DNA of 64,000 bases from positions 1 to 64,000 of the forward strand of contig MAAF01000044.1 in the NCBI GenBank assembly GCA_002163005.1, given 5' to 3'. The stretch's first letter is position 1; the number at the start of each line of letters is the position of its first letter. Below are positions 16,776 through 25,648 of the stretch, one piece after another. Below the pieces are notes generated by a model. It did no database searches, was not told the DNA's origin, and saw only the letters and a program-made list of their open reading frames with translations. The DNA is from Colwellia psychrerythraea. Its GTDB lineage: Bacteria > Pseudomonadota > Gammaproteobacteria > Enterobacterales > Alteromonadaceae. The translations under genes were made by a program, and so were the position numbers.

Positions 16776-18122
16776 CTATTTTAACCCTTTCATTAAGCGC
16801 TTATGTATTAAACGCGTACCGACAAACACAATACCAATAACAATAGGTACAGCAAAACCACTCACTAGTTCATGGTTATATTCAACACCCAACGTTGGTA
16901 ATGACGTGAGCATGGTTTCAAATAGTTGTATGCCGTAATAACTAATCGCGGCAACGGATAAACCTTCAACCGTTTGTTGCAGACGCATTTGTACATGAGC
17001 ACGGTGGTTCATTGATTTTAATAAGGTTTGATTTTGCTCTTGCAACACCATTTCAACGCGTGTGCGTAATAAATCACTGGCACGAGTGACCCTTCTAGAG
17101 ATATCTTCTAAGTGATTAGAAGCCGTTTGGCACGTTTTAACTGCAGGCGTAATTCTACGCATTAAGAACTCTTGCAAGGTCATATAACCGGGGATTTCTT
17201 CTTCTTTTAATTCTTCCATCCGCTGCAATGCCACATCGTAATAAGCATTAGTGGCAGAGAAGCGGTAAGTGCTTTGACTACGGTAATCTTCGACTTTAGC
17301 GGCTATCTTTGATACTTGTGTTAGTAGCTCTCTATCGCTTTTTTCAGTACCTAAAGCGATGTAAGTAGTAACCTGCTGCAGTTGTATGTCGAGTTGATTA
17401 AGTTCACTATTAATTGCTTGTGCTAGTGGTAAACCCAATGTTGCCATCAAACGGTAAGTATCAAGCTGTAATAACTGTTGTGCTAACCGCCCGAGCTGCG
17501 CAGCCGATAAATCTTGTTGGTATATCAGAAAACGACCAAAACCATCTTCGTGTAATTTAAATGAACTCCACACTTTCGCTTGCGAATGCACGGGAGCGCT
17601 GGCGATTAATGACATGTTGTCAAAAAATTGTTCAACCTTGTGCGAGGTCGATTTATCTATATTCTCTGATTCAATGACCAAATGCACAGCCGCGATTACT
17701 TGACCGGGCATTTTCTCAAACCAATTACTGGGAACATAATCGAGAGCATTTTTAACAAATGGTTGATCAGTTAATGGCGCTTGGTGAATGAAGGTGTAAG
17801 TGGAATATTCTAAATGGCGTTCCCAGCGAAGGCTGAATAAGCCAAAATCTTGATAAAAGCATGGCATTGATTTTGCTGGAGAGTTTACTTGAAACCTATT
17901 ACATAAAAGTGAAATAAACTCATGCTCTTGTTGTTTTAACTCCCCTTGATGCTGAATAGCAATATGGGTGAGCTGAGCCGGTGAGGATATTGATTGAAAA
18001 GGTCTGTTATGCAATTCGTTATAAAGCTTTTCACGTAGCGGATGAATCGCTATTTTATTCAATGAAGATAAAGGCAGCACTGTATTTTCAGATAATTCAT
18101 TAGATATTAATTTATTTAACAA
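16776..18122 (-). CDS. DUF3422 family membrane protein
   Basis: A 448-residue protein matching the DUF3422 plan: an N-terminal domain opening with HPLREKLYNELHNRPF (residues 27-42), a long mostly helical middle with coiled-coil character (about 230-400), and two C-terminal membrane helices (about 390-405 and 418-440, VPIVIGIVFVGTRLIHKRL). The biochemical role is unknown; the family is common in proteobacteria and often annotated as a conserved membrane-anchored protein. It is read as a single gene. Confidence 0.85.
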   Translation of the reverse strand: MLNKLISNELSENTVLPLSSLNKIAIHPLREKLYNELHNRPFQSISSPAQLTHIAIQHQGELKQQEHEFISLLCNRFQVNSPAKSMPCFYQDFGLFSLRWERHLEYSTYTFIHQAPLTDQPFVKNALDYVPSNWFEKMPGQVIAAVHLVIESENIDKSTSHKVEQFFDNMSLIASAPVHSQAKVWSSFKLHEDGFGRFLIYQQDLSAAQLGRLAQQLLQLDTYRLMATLGLPLAQAINSELNQLDIQLQQVTTYIALGTEKSDRELLTQVSKIAAKVEDYRSQSTYRFSATNAYYDVALQRMEELKEEEIPGYMTLQEFLMRRITPAVKTCQTASNHLEDISRRVTRASDLLRTRVEMVLQEQNQTLLKSMNHRAHVQMRLQQTVEGLSVAAISYYGIQLFETMLTSLPTLGVEYNHELVSGFAVPIVIGIVFVGTRLIHKRLMKGLK

Positions 18123-18682
18123 AGCACTACTCTCGACGCTATTTATGTTTTTGTTATTGAGTATATCTTAGCCGTTATACCCGTTTAGTGATATCCCCCT
18201 TAGGGAGGATTTTAAATTACTGCTAATCGACATAGTAATTCATTTTTCAATTATAAGGGTATTTTGGCGCTGAATAAACGGTATATCACTCAAGATATTT
18301 TGTAACAATTGTACAATTATTTATGTTAAATAACGAAGGGCGTTCCTATAATGCTTTAGCAAACCCCTAGGCTTACTGATTAATTCATAAGTTTTCGGTT
18401 TGTTGATTATAGTGATAATGCCACTTTATGGGCTTCATGAATAACCGCTGATTTTGACATTCACCAAGCGCATCATGAGCAAGTAACCCAAGAATTTTTT
18501 CACTAGATGAAACCAATACTAGCCACTGCTTTAACAAGTTTTACAGCATCAGTCCTGTCTGTACAAAGCGCATTACTTCACCCGTTAATTAATTCGTTTG
18601 GTATTATTAACGAGTATGGCTAGCCACATTAGCTAAAAGCTTGTTAAAATTGCGCCATTATAATAGTTACATTAGGATTTTC
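18123..18682. other. 560-bp divergent intergenic region with a solo repeat end
   Basis: The gap separates DUF3422 (-) from ylqF (+). TTAATTAATTCGTTTGGTA at 18585-18603 matches the right terminus of the TACCAATC repeat family, but I find no matching left terminus. The remaining bases are AT-rich with no convincing gene. AGGA 6-9 nt before 18683 is the ylqF ribosome binding site. Confidence 0.5.
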
Positions 18683-19615
18683 ATGGCGATTAACTGGTTT
18701 CCAGGCCACATGCACAAAGCGCAAAAAGAAATAAAAGAGATATTACCGCAAATCGATGTGGTTATTGAAGTGTGTGATGCGCGTTTACCCTTTAGTAGTG
18801 AAAACCCTATGATCACTGAGATCAGAGGTGATAAGCCACTGATAAAGATCCTTAATAAAAGTGATTTAGCTGATCCGAAAAGCACCAAAATTTGGTTAGA
18901 TTATTTAGAGTCGCAGCATAATGTTAAAGCGATTGCTCTAACCACTGAGCAGCCGAGTGTGGCAAAAAATCTTGTCAGTTTGATTCGCAAACTGGTGCCG
19001 AATAAAGATGAAGAAGGCAAGCAAATTAACGCGATGATAATGGGGATACCTAATGTTGGTAAATCCACATTACTCAATACGTTAGTTGGTAAAGCAAAAG
19101 CTAAAGTGGGTAATGAGCCCGCGGTAACGAAAGGACAACAGCGTATTCGTCTTGAAGAAGGTCTATACCTTTTCGATACTCCGGGGATGTTATGGCCTAA
19201 AATTGCAAATGAAAACTCTGGCTATCGTTTAGCGGTATCAGGGGCGGTAAAAGATACCGCCTTTGATCATGACGATATTGCTTATTTTGCTGCAGATTAT
19301 TTACTTAAGAATTACCCTAAACGTTTAATGGAGCGTTATAAATTTAGCGAGTTACCTGAGCATGAAGAAGACTTAATCGAAGCGATTGGCCGTAAACGAA
19401 GCTGTATTAAAAGTGGTGGTCGTGTTGATTTACATAAAGCGTCAGTCATTCTGATTAATGAGATTCGTGATAAAACCTTAGGTGCTATTTCTTTTGAATT
19501 ACCGGATATAATTGATGCAGAGAACGCGCACTTCACTGAACTTGAAGAGAAACGCATTGCTGCTAGAGAAGCTAAAAAGGCAGCTCGTGGTCGTGGTCGA
19601 AAAAATAAACGTTAA
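18683..19615 (+). CDS. ylqF: Ribosome biogenesis GTPase YlqF/RbgA family
   Basis: A circularly permuted GTPase: the G4 motif NKSD (residues 58-61) precedes G1 GIPNVGKST (121-129) and G3 DTPG (165-168), the order diagnostic of YlqF/RbgA. It begins MAINWFPGHMHKA, the conserved N-terminus of the family. The family takes part in late assembly of the large ribosomal subunit. The C-terminal tail is highly basic (AKKAARGRGRKNKR), fitting rRNA contact. The ATG at 18683 has AGGA upstream; an in-frame TTG at 18641 is rejected. Length 310 residues. Confidence 0.93.
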   Translation: MAINWFPGHMHKAQKEIKEILPQIDVVIEVCDARLPFSSENPMITEIRGDKPLIKILNKSDLADPKSTKIWLDYLESQHNVKAIALTTEQPSVAKNLVSLIRKLVPNKDEEGKQINAMIMGIPNVGKSTLLNTLVGKAKAKVGNEPAVTKGQQRIRLEEGLYLFDTPGMLWPKIANENSGYRLAVSGAVKDTAFDHDDIAYFAADYLLKNYPKRLMERYKFSELPEHEEDLIEAIGRKRSCIKSGGRVDLHKASVILINEIRDKTLGAISFELPDIIDAENAHFTELEEKRIAAREAKKAARGRGRKNKR

Positions 19616-19623
19616 TTAGTTCT

Positions 19624-19651
19624 ACCTGCATCTTCAAGTGACTTGGATATA
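19624..19651. repeat. Partial REP-like sequence
   Basis: On the minus strand this reads ATATCCAAGTCACTTGAAG, resembling one arm of the ATACCC/CTTCAA palindromes. No second arm is present. Confidence 0.35.
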
Positions 19652-19720
19652 TAGTGAGTTTTTAACGGCAAGTTATCATGATCAATTTACATAATATGTA
19701 TTCATAACAAGGTATTTATA

Positions 19721-20155
19721 ATGAGTGAAATAACAACATTTACTTTACATCCTCAATTAGCAACAGACGGTATTGAGTTGGCTGATTTTCCTTTGTGTAA
19801 ATTGCTACTATGTAATGATAGTGCTTACCCTTGGTTTATTTTAGTGCCTAAAGTTGCCGATATTAGTGAAGTGTTCCAACTCGAGTGGGAACAACAACAA
19901 CAATTACTTAATGAGTCGAGCTTATTGAGTGAACTATTGATGCAAGTCTTTGCGGGTGACAAAATGAATGTTGCTGCTTTAGGCAACGTGGTTGAGCAAC
20001 TACATGTTCATCATATTGTGCGTTTTAAAGACGATGCACAATGGCCGAAGCCTATTTGGGGTCAGCAACCATTAACGCCTTATTCTAATGATGAAATAGC
20101 GACGCTCAAAGAAAAGTTATTACCTCAATTAGCGGTTATTTTCTCTGATAAATAA
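19721..20155 (+). CDS. HIT domain protein
   Basis: A 144-residue member of the histidine-triad superfamily (nucleotide hydrolases/transferases acting on Ap4A-like or adenylated substrates). The C-terminal block GNVVEQLHVHHIVRFKDD (around residues 87-104) aligns with the HIT motif, and AQWPKPIWG after it is typical of a gammaproteobacterial subgroup. The motif reads H-V-H-H-I instead of H-x-H-x-H, so the third histidine of the triad is not in its usual place and activity is uncertain. Single gene closed by a strong terminator shared with the convergent lyase gene. Confidence 0.82.
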   Translation: MSEITTFTLHPQLATDGIELADFPLCKLLLCNDSAYPWFILVPKVADISEVFQLEWEQQQQLLNESSLLSELLMQVFAGDKMNVAALGNVVEQLHVHHIVRFKDDAQWPKPIWGQQPLTPYSNDEIATLKEKLLPQLAVIFSDK

Positions 20156-20235
20156 TTGCTAAGTAGTTAATAATTAGTTGATATGCAATGACTAAAAACT
20201 AGTTTTTCATTGAGGAAGTCACTCAATAATGTAAT

Positions 20236-20275
20236 AAAAAGCCTCAATAAGCTAATCGCTTATTGAGGCTTTTTT
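20236..20275. terminator. Bidirectional terminator
   Basis: AAAAAGCCTCAATAAGC (20236-20252), loop TAATC, GCTTATTGAGGCTTTTT (20258-20274). It is a perfect 17-bp stem with A and T tracts, serving the HIT gene (+) and the lyase gene (-). Confidence 0.95.
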
Positions 20276-20311
20276 ATCTTAATGTATAACACTTATCTTG
20301 AGAGAGCAACG

Positions 20312-21553
20312 TTATGCTGCATTATTTGCTTGAGTAATATTAGTGACTTTATCGCTGCTTGGCAGTTTTACTTTTGCTAAGGCTTGCGTTAAATCACTGA
20401 TAATATCGTCGACATTTTCTAAGCCTACAGAGATCCTAATTAAGCTATCACTGATGCCCGCATCCGCTCTTTCTTCGGCTGTGTAGGGCGAATGTGTCAT
20501 TGACGCAGGGTGTTGAATTAGTGACTCAGCGTCGCCTAAACTAACCGCAATTGAAAAAAGCTCCATTGCATCAATAAAGGTTTTTCCACCCGTCAGGTCG
20601 GTATTTAATTCAAAAGCAATCACGCCACCTGCGGCTTTCATCTGATTACCAACAAATTTGTTCCCAGAGTGACTTTTAAGTCCAGGATAATAAACTTCAT
20701 CAACCATGGGGTGTTGCTCTAAAAACTCGGCGACTGTTTGTGCATTGCTGCAATGTCTATCCATTCGAATTGGTAATGTTTTAAGGCCGCGCATAATCAA
20801 CCAAGCATCATGAGGACTGATGGTGGCACCGATATCTTTAAGGGTAGTCATTTTTATTTCATTGATCATTTCAAAACTAGCACACACGATGCCGGCGACA
20901 ACATCACCATGACCATTAAGGTATTTAGTCGCGCTATGTACCACAATATCAGCACCAAATTTTGCAGGCTGTTGTAAAACTGGGGTAAGGAACGTGTTAT
21001 CTACTATAGACAATAACTTATACTCTTTGGCAATGGCACAAATTTTTTCTAAATCTAATACCACTAAGTTTGGATTGATTGGTGTCTCTAAAAAGACCAA
21101 TTTAGTATTTTCTTTGATGGCTGCTTTGATATTTTCAGGCTCTGTCATATCGACAAAAGTCACCTCGATATTAAACTTCTTCAACATGTGATTCATTAGT
21201 GCAAAGGAACACCCATAAACAGCTTTAGATGAAATCATATGATCGCCAGCTTGCAAGTTCGTCAGTAACGCCGCTGAAACTGCAGCCATACCTGTTGCAG
21301 TTGCTGCTGCATCATCCATGCACTCCATCGCGGCAACGCGTTGCTCTAGTTGGCGAGTCGTTGGGTTGCCCAAGCGTGTATAAATATAACCCTCGCTTTC
21401 ACCGGCAAAACGATCACCACCTTGTTGAGCATTATCAAAGATAAAAGTTGAAGTTTGATATAAAGGCGTTGCAAGCGAGCCGAATTGGGTATCATTAATT
21501 CTGCCGGCGTGAATTGCGTTAGTTTCAATATTTTTGCTCTTAAACTGGGTCAT
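20312..21553 (-). CDS. megL: Methionine gamma-lyase (PLP-dependent)
   Basis: A 413-residue Cys/Met metabolism PLP enzyme. Lys210 in HSATKYLNGHGD is the Schiff-base lysine. VYGCSFALM places a cysteine at 115, equivalent to the Cys116 that marks methionine gamma-lyases within this superfamily. Other stretches typical of that enzyme are SPHDAWLIMRGLKTL, RMDRHCSNAQ and SLGDAESLIQHPASMTHS. It would split L-methionine to methanethiol, ammonia and 2-oxobutyrate. A sigma-54 type promoter at 21706-21722 and a divergent TyrR-like activator suggest induction by an amino acid under activator control. Cystathionine or homocysteine lyase activity remains possible. Confidence 0.88.
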   Translation of the reverse strand: MTQFKSKNIETNAIHAGRINDTQFGSLATPLYQTSTFIFDNAQQGGDRFAGESEGYIYTRLGNPTTRQLEQRVAAMECMDDAAATATGMAAVSAALLTNLQAGDHMISSKAVYGCSFALMNHMLKKFNIEVTFVDMTEPENIKAAIKENTKLVFLETPINPNLVVLDLEKICAIAKEYKLLSIVDNTFLTPVLQQPAKFGADIVVHSATKYLNGHGDVVAGIVCASFEMINEIKMTTLKDIGATISPHDAWLIMRGLKTLPIRMDRHCSNAQTVAEFLEQHPMVDEVYYPGLKSHSGNKFVGNQMKAAGGVIAFELNTDLTGGKTFIDAMELFSIAVSLGDAESLIQHPASMTHSPYTAEERADAGISDSLIRISVGLENVDDIISDLTQALAKVKLPSSDKVTNITQANNAA

Positions 21554-21705
21554 AGCTTCTCTTCTATAAGATGTAATTATTGTTATGGTTTAAGTGGTAA
21601 TAGAAAACACGGGTTTCAGCGATATAAGGAGAATGATTTATCGCTAAGCTGTCATGTTGACTTGTTTTTATTTATTTCTTAATTTCCTTCTTAACTTCAG
21701 TATGT

Positions 21706-21722
21706 TGCAACTATACTGCCAA
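21706..21722 (-). promoter_or_regulatory. Sigma-54 (-24/-12) promoter of megL
   Basis: Read on the minus strand: TTGGCAGTATAGTTGCA. The GG and GC doublets sit at exactly the spacing of the TGGCAC-N5-TTGCA consensus. Predicted start is near 21695, leaving a leader of about 140 nt before the megL ATG. Confidence 0.8.
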
Positions 21723-21783
21723 CTAAATAAAACGCTTATTTTTCAAGTACATACATTATCATCGATATTTTTAGTTGTCTTTT

Positions 21784-21913
21784 TTGTACTAGAATTATTA
21801 CGCTAAAGCCTTGTGATTTTCCACCCCATCCAGTAACGGCTAGTTATTCACTGTTTTCATGGGATAAATACAGGTTGTACTAGTTTTATTACTATGTAAT
21901 ATTTGTAGTACAA
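21784..21913. promoter_or_regulatory. Candidate activator sites (TTGTACTA repeats)
   Basis: TTGTACTA occurs at 21784-21791 and 21875-21882, and its complement TAGTACAA at 21906-21913. The last two form an inverted repeat that also encloses ATTACTATGTAAT (21888-21900). They lie about 90-220 bp upstream of the megL start and just before the regulator gene, the usual place for enhancer sites and autoregulation. They are not the classic TGTAAA-N6-TTTACA TyrR box. Binding is inferred. Confidence 0.5.
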
Positions 21914-21935
21914 TCCATCTATAGGCGTGTACTTT

Positions 21936-23525
21936 ATGCGAGTTGTTATTGAATCAAGCGATAGAATCGGTATTTCTCAGGAAATATTAGCGATATTTGC
22001 CAAGCAGGCTTGGAATTTAAAAGCCGTAGAAATAACTAGCTGTTTCACCTATGTGCACGTTGAGTATGATGCGTTAACTTTACCTCTAATTAGAGAGTGT
22101 TTAGCCTCTATTGTTGGGCTTAACAGTGTAGAAGCGATTAACTTATTACCTAGCGAGCAACGAGAAAGTCATTTACAAGCTTTATTAGATAAAATGCCGG
22201 AGCCTATCATAGATGTTGATAGTAACGGCCTGATATTGGCCATGAACAAGGCTAGTCATAAGCTTAAGCCGTCAGTCGAGCCGGTACTCATTGCAACTGA
22301 TTACTTGGGCAAGCCAATCGAGACGTTTATTAGTCAAATTAATCAAGCCATGCTCACAAATACTGCCACCAGCCAAGCAGTAACTATTCAAGGCAAGGCA
22401 TATATTCTTGATATAAGCCCAGTATTAACAAATAACAGCTCAGCAGTAGAGCAAGACAAAACGGGACAAGTAAGTGGCTCTGTGCTACTTTTTCGCTCTA
22501 TGAATACCCTTGGTCGACAAATTTCATTAATGCAAAGTCATCAAGAGCACAGTTTTGATAATATTATTGGCCAATCAAAAAGCATCAGTTTAATTAAGGC
22601 ACAAAGCAAACGTTTTGCTGAATTAGATTTACCGGTATTAATCAGTGGTGAAACAGGCACAGGTAAGGAGTTAATTGCGCGGGCATTACATCAAGCTAGC
22701 TCAAGAGCCAAAGCGCCTTTTTTAGCGATTAACTGTTCGGCATTACCTGAACATTTGTTGGAAAGTGAGCTTTTTGGTTATGCCAGCGGAGCATTTACTG
22801 GTGCTCAAAAAGGCGGGAAACCCGGGTTAATTGAATTGGCAGAAGGCGGTTGTTTATTTTTAGATGAAATTGCTGAAATGTCATCCTATTTACAAGCTAA
22901 GTTGTTACGCTTTTTACAAGATCTAACTTATCGTCGTGTTGGTGGTACTAAGGAGCTTATTGCTAATATACGTATCATCAGTGCTAGTCACCAAAACTTA
23001 GCCAAACTCATTAGTCAAAAAATATTTCGAGAAGACTTATATTATCGATTAAATGTACTTAGTATTGAACTACCACCACTAAGAGATCGCATGACGGACA
23101 TGAGCTTATTAGCTAATTTGTTCATTGAAAACGCTGCTAAACAAGTCAGTAACAGTCAACAAACTGAAATTACAAAGCCAAAACTTACCGAACAAGCACT
23201 TAGTTTATTACAGGATTTCTCTTGGCCAGGAAACATTAGGCAATTGCAAAATGTTTTATTCAGTGTAGTCGCTTTGAATAATGGCGATGATATTTGTGCT
23301 GATGACTTACTGCAAGTTCTTAATAAACATGCAGGTAATCAACAACTCAGTAATGATACAGGTATTCAAACGATTAAAGATTGGTCTACTGCCCAGGCTG
23401 AGTTTGAAGCTAAATTACTTGAGCATCTACACCCATTATTCCCAACAACACGAAAGCTAGCTGAGCGTCTCAATGTGTCACACAATAAAATAGCGATGAA
23501 ATTAAGAGAGCATGGCATAAAATAA
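21936..23525 (+). CDS. TyrR-like sigma-54-dependent activator (ACT-PAS-AAA-HTH)
   Basis: The 529-residue regulator has an N-terminal ACT domain (MRVVIESSDRIGISQEILAI, 1-70), a PAS-like domain (about 80-185), an AAA+ domain with Walker A GETGTGKE (238-245), GAFTGA (285-290) and Walker B CLFLDE (306-311), and a C-terminal TyrR-type helix-turn-helix (TRKLAERLNVSHNKIAMKLREHG). E. coli TyrR has lost GAFTGA, the loop that contacts sigma-54; here it is intact, so this protein should activate sigma-54 promoters. The ATG at 21936 aligns with the MR start of TyrR; an in-frame GTG at 21927 is less likely. Divergent from megL, its probable target. Confidence 0.9.
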   Translation: MRVVIESSDRIGISQEILAIFAKQAWNLKAVEITSCFTYVHVEYDALTLPLIRECLASIVGLNSVEAINLLPSEQRESHLQALLDKMPEPIIDVDSNGLILAMNKASHKLKPSVEPVLIATDYLGKPIETFISQINQAMLTNTATSQAVTIQGKAYILDISPVLTNNSSAVEQDKTGQVSGSVLLFRSMNTLGRQISLMQSHQEHSFDNIIGQSKSISLIKAQSKRFAELDLPVLISGETGTGKELIARALHQASSRAKAPFLAINCSALPEHLLESELFGYASGAFTGAQKGGKPGLIELAEGGCLFLDEIAEMSSYLQAKLLRFLQDLTYRRVGGTKELIANIRIISASHQNLAKLISQKIFREDLYYRLNVLSIELPPLRDRMTDMSLLANLFIENAAKQVSNSQQTEITKPKLTEQALSLLQDFSWPGNIRQLQNVLFSVVALNNGDDICADDLLQVLNKHAGNQQLSNDTGIQTIKDWSTAQAEFEAKLLEHLHPLFPTTRKLAERLNVSHNKIAMKLREHGIK

Positions 23526-23719
23526 TATTTAAAGGTTTTTACAGCTTAACTCGACAGTAAAAGTAAAAACTAAAGTTTCACGCTAATCTTGTAGTTTAAA
23601 TCAATAATGGGTAGCGTATTCATCAAGCGCGTTTTTGCTTTTAACTGAAACGTTAACTTAGCTTATAATCTAAGCCCAAATTAATTGTTTAATCCTACAC
23701 CTAATTATAGAAACAACTT

Positions 23720-25555
23720 GTGACTAATAAAAAATTACAGCATTTCTACATTGCCCAAGAACAATCCATTTACCTATTAAGTCACAAAGATGCGACTAAG
23801 TTAAAACAATGGGTTGATCTTTGTCAGCAGCAATTAAAGCAACTCGGCTTTGAATACGTTGCGCTTTTAGGAAAAGGAGCATATGGCTTTGTTTTTTCTG
23901 GCATCAAGCGTAAAGGTAGTACAGAGGCACAATTGCCCGTTGTCTTTAAGTTTTCTCGCATAAATTTACCACAACATGTACAAGACCGATTAGCGGAAGA
24001 AGCCGAAATTCAAGGCCAACTTAACCACCCGCAAATTCCACGAGTGATTGAGTATCAGAAAATAAAGCGGCAATCAATTTTACAAATGACGCGAGCTCCT
24101 GGCATAGATTTAGAACAGTTGTCACTGCAAGTAGGGCCATTAGCGCCAGAGTTGGTGGTAAGTATCGCATTACAATTAGCCGATATATTATTGTATTTGC
24201 GCCAAGCTAATAATCATCGTCAGTTAAAACCAATTGTGCATGGTGATATCAAACCCTCTAATCTGGTTTATGATGAAAACACAGGCAAAGTACAGCTTAT
24301 TGATTGGGGCTCATCAGTGAGTGCACAACTTGATTGTGATAAACAAAGCACCAGTACTAACGTGATGGACCTAATGAGTAGTGATTTGCAACACAGTAAT
24401 GCACGTTTAGGAGATGTGTACTTTATTGGGCCTGAGCAGCTTAATGGTGGTCTGTCTAGCCCTCGTTTTGATGAGCAAGGCTTAGCTGCGACTTTATACG
24501 CACTCGCCTCTGGTCAGTCATGTCGGTATGGCGTAAAGGTGATACCACCAAATGCTTTAGGATTACCTAAGTTACTCGCTCAAGTCTTAACGGGTATGCT
24601 AAGTGATGATGAAAAGCTGCGAGAACAAGCAGGGGACTACTTTTTTAATAACCTCACTTACTTAAAACAAGTTGTTCTAGCAGATAAACCAACAAAGTAT
24701 GAAGCCATAGCGCATATTCCTGTATGGGTGAAACCTCAAGGTGAGCAAATTGATACGGTAGTATATGGCTCGCGGAAATCATTTTTACGAGAGCAAACTG
24801 GACATGATAGCTTATTGGACATTGATGACGCTCAATTGGATAAATATTATAAAAACTACCTTATGGGTATGGGAGATAATGAAAAAGCGTTTATTGCTGC
24901 GTTAAGCAGACTCGGTAATTTTCCTGTTGTTGGTGGCATTGCAATTCGCTGGGCGAAAGAGGGGGTTTACATTGATTCAAACTTAACGTTATTCGATGAA
25001 GCACTCAAAGCCGCTTTTACCAGTGCAGTGAACAATATTATTTTTTTGGCTCAGGGCATATTTCGTGTCGGTATGTTCAAAAGTTGTTTATTCAACGCCC
25101 GAAATACCTTACACGTAGAACGGACTAAAGAGGATCAGCCTTTTGTTGCCGATGAAACTCAAAAAATAGTGTTCGAAGTGAGTGACGTACCCGATGTTGA
25201 TGACATAACACGATTACACTCTTATTTTGAAGATGGTAAAGATCCCGATGAATACTTATATCTGCCTGATGAGCTAATGGCTGTTTTGGCTGAACTAAAC
25301 TTAATTCATCATACCGGTTGTATTATTTTTGAAGTGTTACCAAAACATTTAAAGATTCATAGCTATTTAATGTTGTTGAATCATGAGAAAAAAGCAGAGT
25401 TTACCGAATGTTTAGCGAAGGTCTTGAGATTATTACCAACGATTGACGGTGTTGGCATCTCAGGTTTCATGAAGCTTCCTTATAAAGATACGCGTTTTTT
25501 TGAACACATTAGTAGCATGCCAGATAAGTTTTATCCGAAAAATCCTAAGCTGTAA
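23720..25555 (+). CDS. Serine/threonine protein kinase-like protein with novel C-terminal region
   Basis: Residues about 43-310 form a eukaryotic-like kinase domain: Gly-rich loop GKGAYGFVFSG (51-61), VVFKFS with the ATP lysine K77, a helix-C glutamate near E94, catalytic loop HGDIKPSN (174-181) and the metal-binding DWG (195-197, a DFG variant). All key residues are present, so activity is plausible. The remaining 300 residues, starting near VYGSRKSFLREQTGHD, match nothing I recognise; they are soluble with no membrane helix. The start is GTG with a weak ribosome site, 194 bp after the TyrR-like gene. It converges on a TonB receptor gene. Confidence 0.8.
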   Translation: MTNKKLQHFYIAQEQSIYLLSHKDATKLKQWVDLCQQQLKQLGFEYVALLGKGAYGFVFSGIKRKGSTEAQLPVVFKFSRINLPQHVQDRLAEEAEIQGQLNHPQIPRVIEYQKIKRQSILQMTRAPGIDLEQLSLQVGPLAPELVVSIALQLADILLYLRQANNHRQLKPIVHGDIKPSNLVYDENTGKVQLIDWGSSVSAQLDCDKQSTSTNVMDLMSSDLQHSNARLGDVYFIGPEQLNGGLSSPRFDEQGLAATLYALASGQSCRYGVKVIPPNALGLPKLLAQVLTGMLSDDEKLREQAGDYFFNNLTYLKQVVLADKPTKYEAIAHIPVWVKPQGEQIDTVVYGSRKSFLREQTGHDSLLDIDDAQLDKYYKNYLMGMGDNEKAFIAALSRLGNFPVVGGIAIRWAKEGVYIDSNLTLFDEALKAAFTSAVNNIIFLAQGIFRVGMFKSCLFNARNTLHVERTKEDQPFVADETQKIVFEVSDVPDVDDITRLHSYFEDGKDPDEYLYLPDELMAVLAELNLIHHTGCIIFEVLPKHLKIHSYLMLLNHEKKAEFTECLAKVLRLLPTIDGVGISGFMKLPYKDTRFFEHISSMPDKFYPKNPKL

Positions 25556-25582
25556 ACTTGGCTAAGTGTAAATAGAGGGTAT

Positions 25583-25618
25583 AAAAAAGCCAGCGAGGCA
25601 AATGATGCAAAGCTGGCT
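25583..25618 (-). terminator. Terminator of the TonB receptor gene
   Basis: AGCCAGC (25588-25594) and GCTGGCT (25612-25618) form the stem around a 17-nt loop. On the minus strand the stem is followed by TTTTTTAT, so it serves the receptor gene. Confidence 0.75.
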
Positions 25619-25648
25619 AGTAGGTGTTAATCGGTGTAATGACTAACG

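Noticed and set aside
18507-18623. 38-codon open frame beginning MKPILATALTSF
   Set aside because: No ribosome site; its 3' part is made of a dispersed repeat terminus, so coding is unlikely.
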